Position numbers and translations under genes: made by a program. Shown one piece after another: positions 63,315 through 64,000 of a stretch of 64,000 bases of DNA. The stretch spans positions 124,001 to 188,000 of the forward strand of contig NZ_FZOS01000001.1 in NCBI RefSeq assembly GCF_900188165.1, read 5' to 3'. The notes under the pieces were generated by a model. That model was not told where the DNA came from, ran no database searches, and was given only the letters and a program-made list of their open reading frames with translations. How positions within the stretch are numbered: the first letter of the stretch is position 1; every line of letters starts with the position of its first letter. Source of the stretch: Edaphosphingomonas laterariae (GTDB lineage Bacteria; Pseudomonadota; Alphaproteobacteria; Sphingomonadales; Sphingomonadaceae).

Positions 63315-64000
63315 TTGGCTAAGTTTCACTATCTGATCGGCATGGCGGCGCTGGCGCTGGCCGGATGCCAGGGCGAAGGCGGCGCTGGCGATGCCGGCGG
63401 CGGCTCGCGCGATCAGATCCGCGCGGTCGGTTCGTCCACCGTCTATCCCTTCACCACGGCCGTTGCCGAACAGTTCCCGCGCAAGTTTCCGTCCTTCAAG
63501 GCGCCGATCGTCGAATCGACCGGCACGGGCGCGGGCCTCAAGCAGTTCTGCGCCGGCGTCGGCGCGCAGTTCCCCGACGTGGCGAACGCGTCGCGCCGCA
63601 TCAAGAAGTCCGAACTGGAAGACTGCACCAAGAACGGCGTGACGGAGATCGTCGAAATCCAGGTCGGTATCGACGGCATCGCACTCGGCGAAAGCAAGGC
63701 CGGCGCCAAAATGGCGCTGAGCGAGGAAGACATCTACAAGGCGCTTGCCGCCACGCCTTATGGCAAGCCCAATACCGCCAAGACCTGGAAGGATGTGAAC
63801 GCGGCCCTGCCGGCAGTCGCCATCAAGGTTTTCGGCCCGCCGCCGACCAGCGGCACGCGCGACGCCTTCGCCGAACTCATCCTCGAAAAGGGTTGCGACG
63901 CCAATGCGGAGATGAAGACGCTCAAGGAAGCCGACAAGGACAAGCACAAGGAAGTGTGCACCAAGGTCCGCGAAGACGGCGCCTATGTCGAATCCGGCGA
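63315..64000 (+). CDS. pstS: Phosphate ABC transporter substrate-binding protein PstS; 3' partial
   Basis: Starts at TTG 63315 behind GGGAGGA and runs off the right edge (about 228 codons seen, no stop). The lipobox LALAGC suggests a lipoprotein. The phosphate-binding motif area RAVGSSTVYPFTTAVAEQF, then ESTGTGAGLKQFC, SRRIKKSELEDC and FGPPPTSGTRDAF, is typical of the PstS/SphX family. It captures phosphate in the periplasm for PstCAB. The three-unit Pho box upstream indicates PhoB control; pstCAB and phoU presumably follow beyond the window. Confidence 0.95.
   Translation, partial: MAKFHYLIGMAALALAGCQGEGGAGDAGGGSRDQIRAVGSSTVYPFTTAVAEQFPRKFPSFKAPIVESTGTGAGLKQFCAGVGAQFPDVANASRRIKKSELEDCTKNGVTEIVEIQVGIDGIALGESKAGAKMALSEEDIYKALAATPYGKPNTAKTWKDVNAALPAVAIKVFGPPPTSGTRDAFAELILEKGCDANAEMKTLKEADKDKHKEVCTKVREDGAYVESG

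Overview
The window is a high-GC, gene-dense alphaproteobacterial chromosome segment, most likely from a sphingomonad (Sphingomonadales). This rests on gene order and protein style: an IspF domain coupled to a stand-alone PncC, lipA overlapped by a RatA/COQ10-type gene, glmU-glmS beside gph and phoR-pstS, long sphingomonad-type TonB receptors, many exported peptidases, and frequent TTG/GTG starts behind strong Shine-Dalgarno sequences. The genus is not resolved. I see no rRNA, tRNA, CRISPR array, insertion sequence or integrase, and no gene-free stretch above 300 bases (the largest are 5853-6128 and 31031-31314).

Layout. 1-5852: housekeeping genes (ispF end, pncC, COQ10/RatA-like, lipA, carbonic anhydrase, GNAT, ettA). 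6129-12725: exported peptide-degrading enzymes (M28, S9, amidohydrolase, M20) around a small lipoprotein built of 11-residue repeats. 12774-19929: a catabolic/uptake module (BetI-like TetR regulator, Rieske oxygenase, FAD oxidoreductase, APC permease, TonB receptor) with a perfect 20-bp palindrome in the divergent promoter. 20048-24910: TPR-sulfotransferase and tyrosine/homogentisate catabolism (hmgA, hppD) with a MarR regulator and two matching operator-like sites.

25101-42738 is the first standout locus: an exported TPR-CHAT (caspase-like) protein, a CHASE2-class III nucleotide cyclase, a small secreted protein, a two-partner-secretion transporter (TpsB) that is frameshifted by one base in this sequence, and a 3184-residue glycine-rich TpsA exoprotein ending in three QVTGTR repeats. 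It reads as a signalling-plus-protease-plus-adhesin system. 42819-47603 holds cysS and a TPP enzyme/aldehyde dehydrogenase pair.

47766-57410 is the second standout: a tight four-gene operon encoding a pentaheme cytochrome, a double-GlcG lipoprotein, an outer-membrane beta-barrel candidate and a 1397-residue decaheme cytochrome fused to LVIVD-type propeller repeats. It has the parts list of a porin-cytochrome electron conduit but not the known MtrCAB architecture. The right end carries an EF-hand protein, glmS, glmU, gph, phoR and the start of pstS, the last preceded by a three-unit Pho box.
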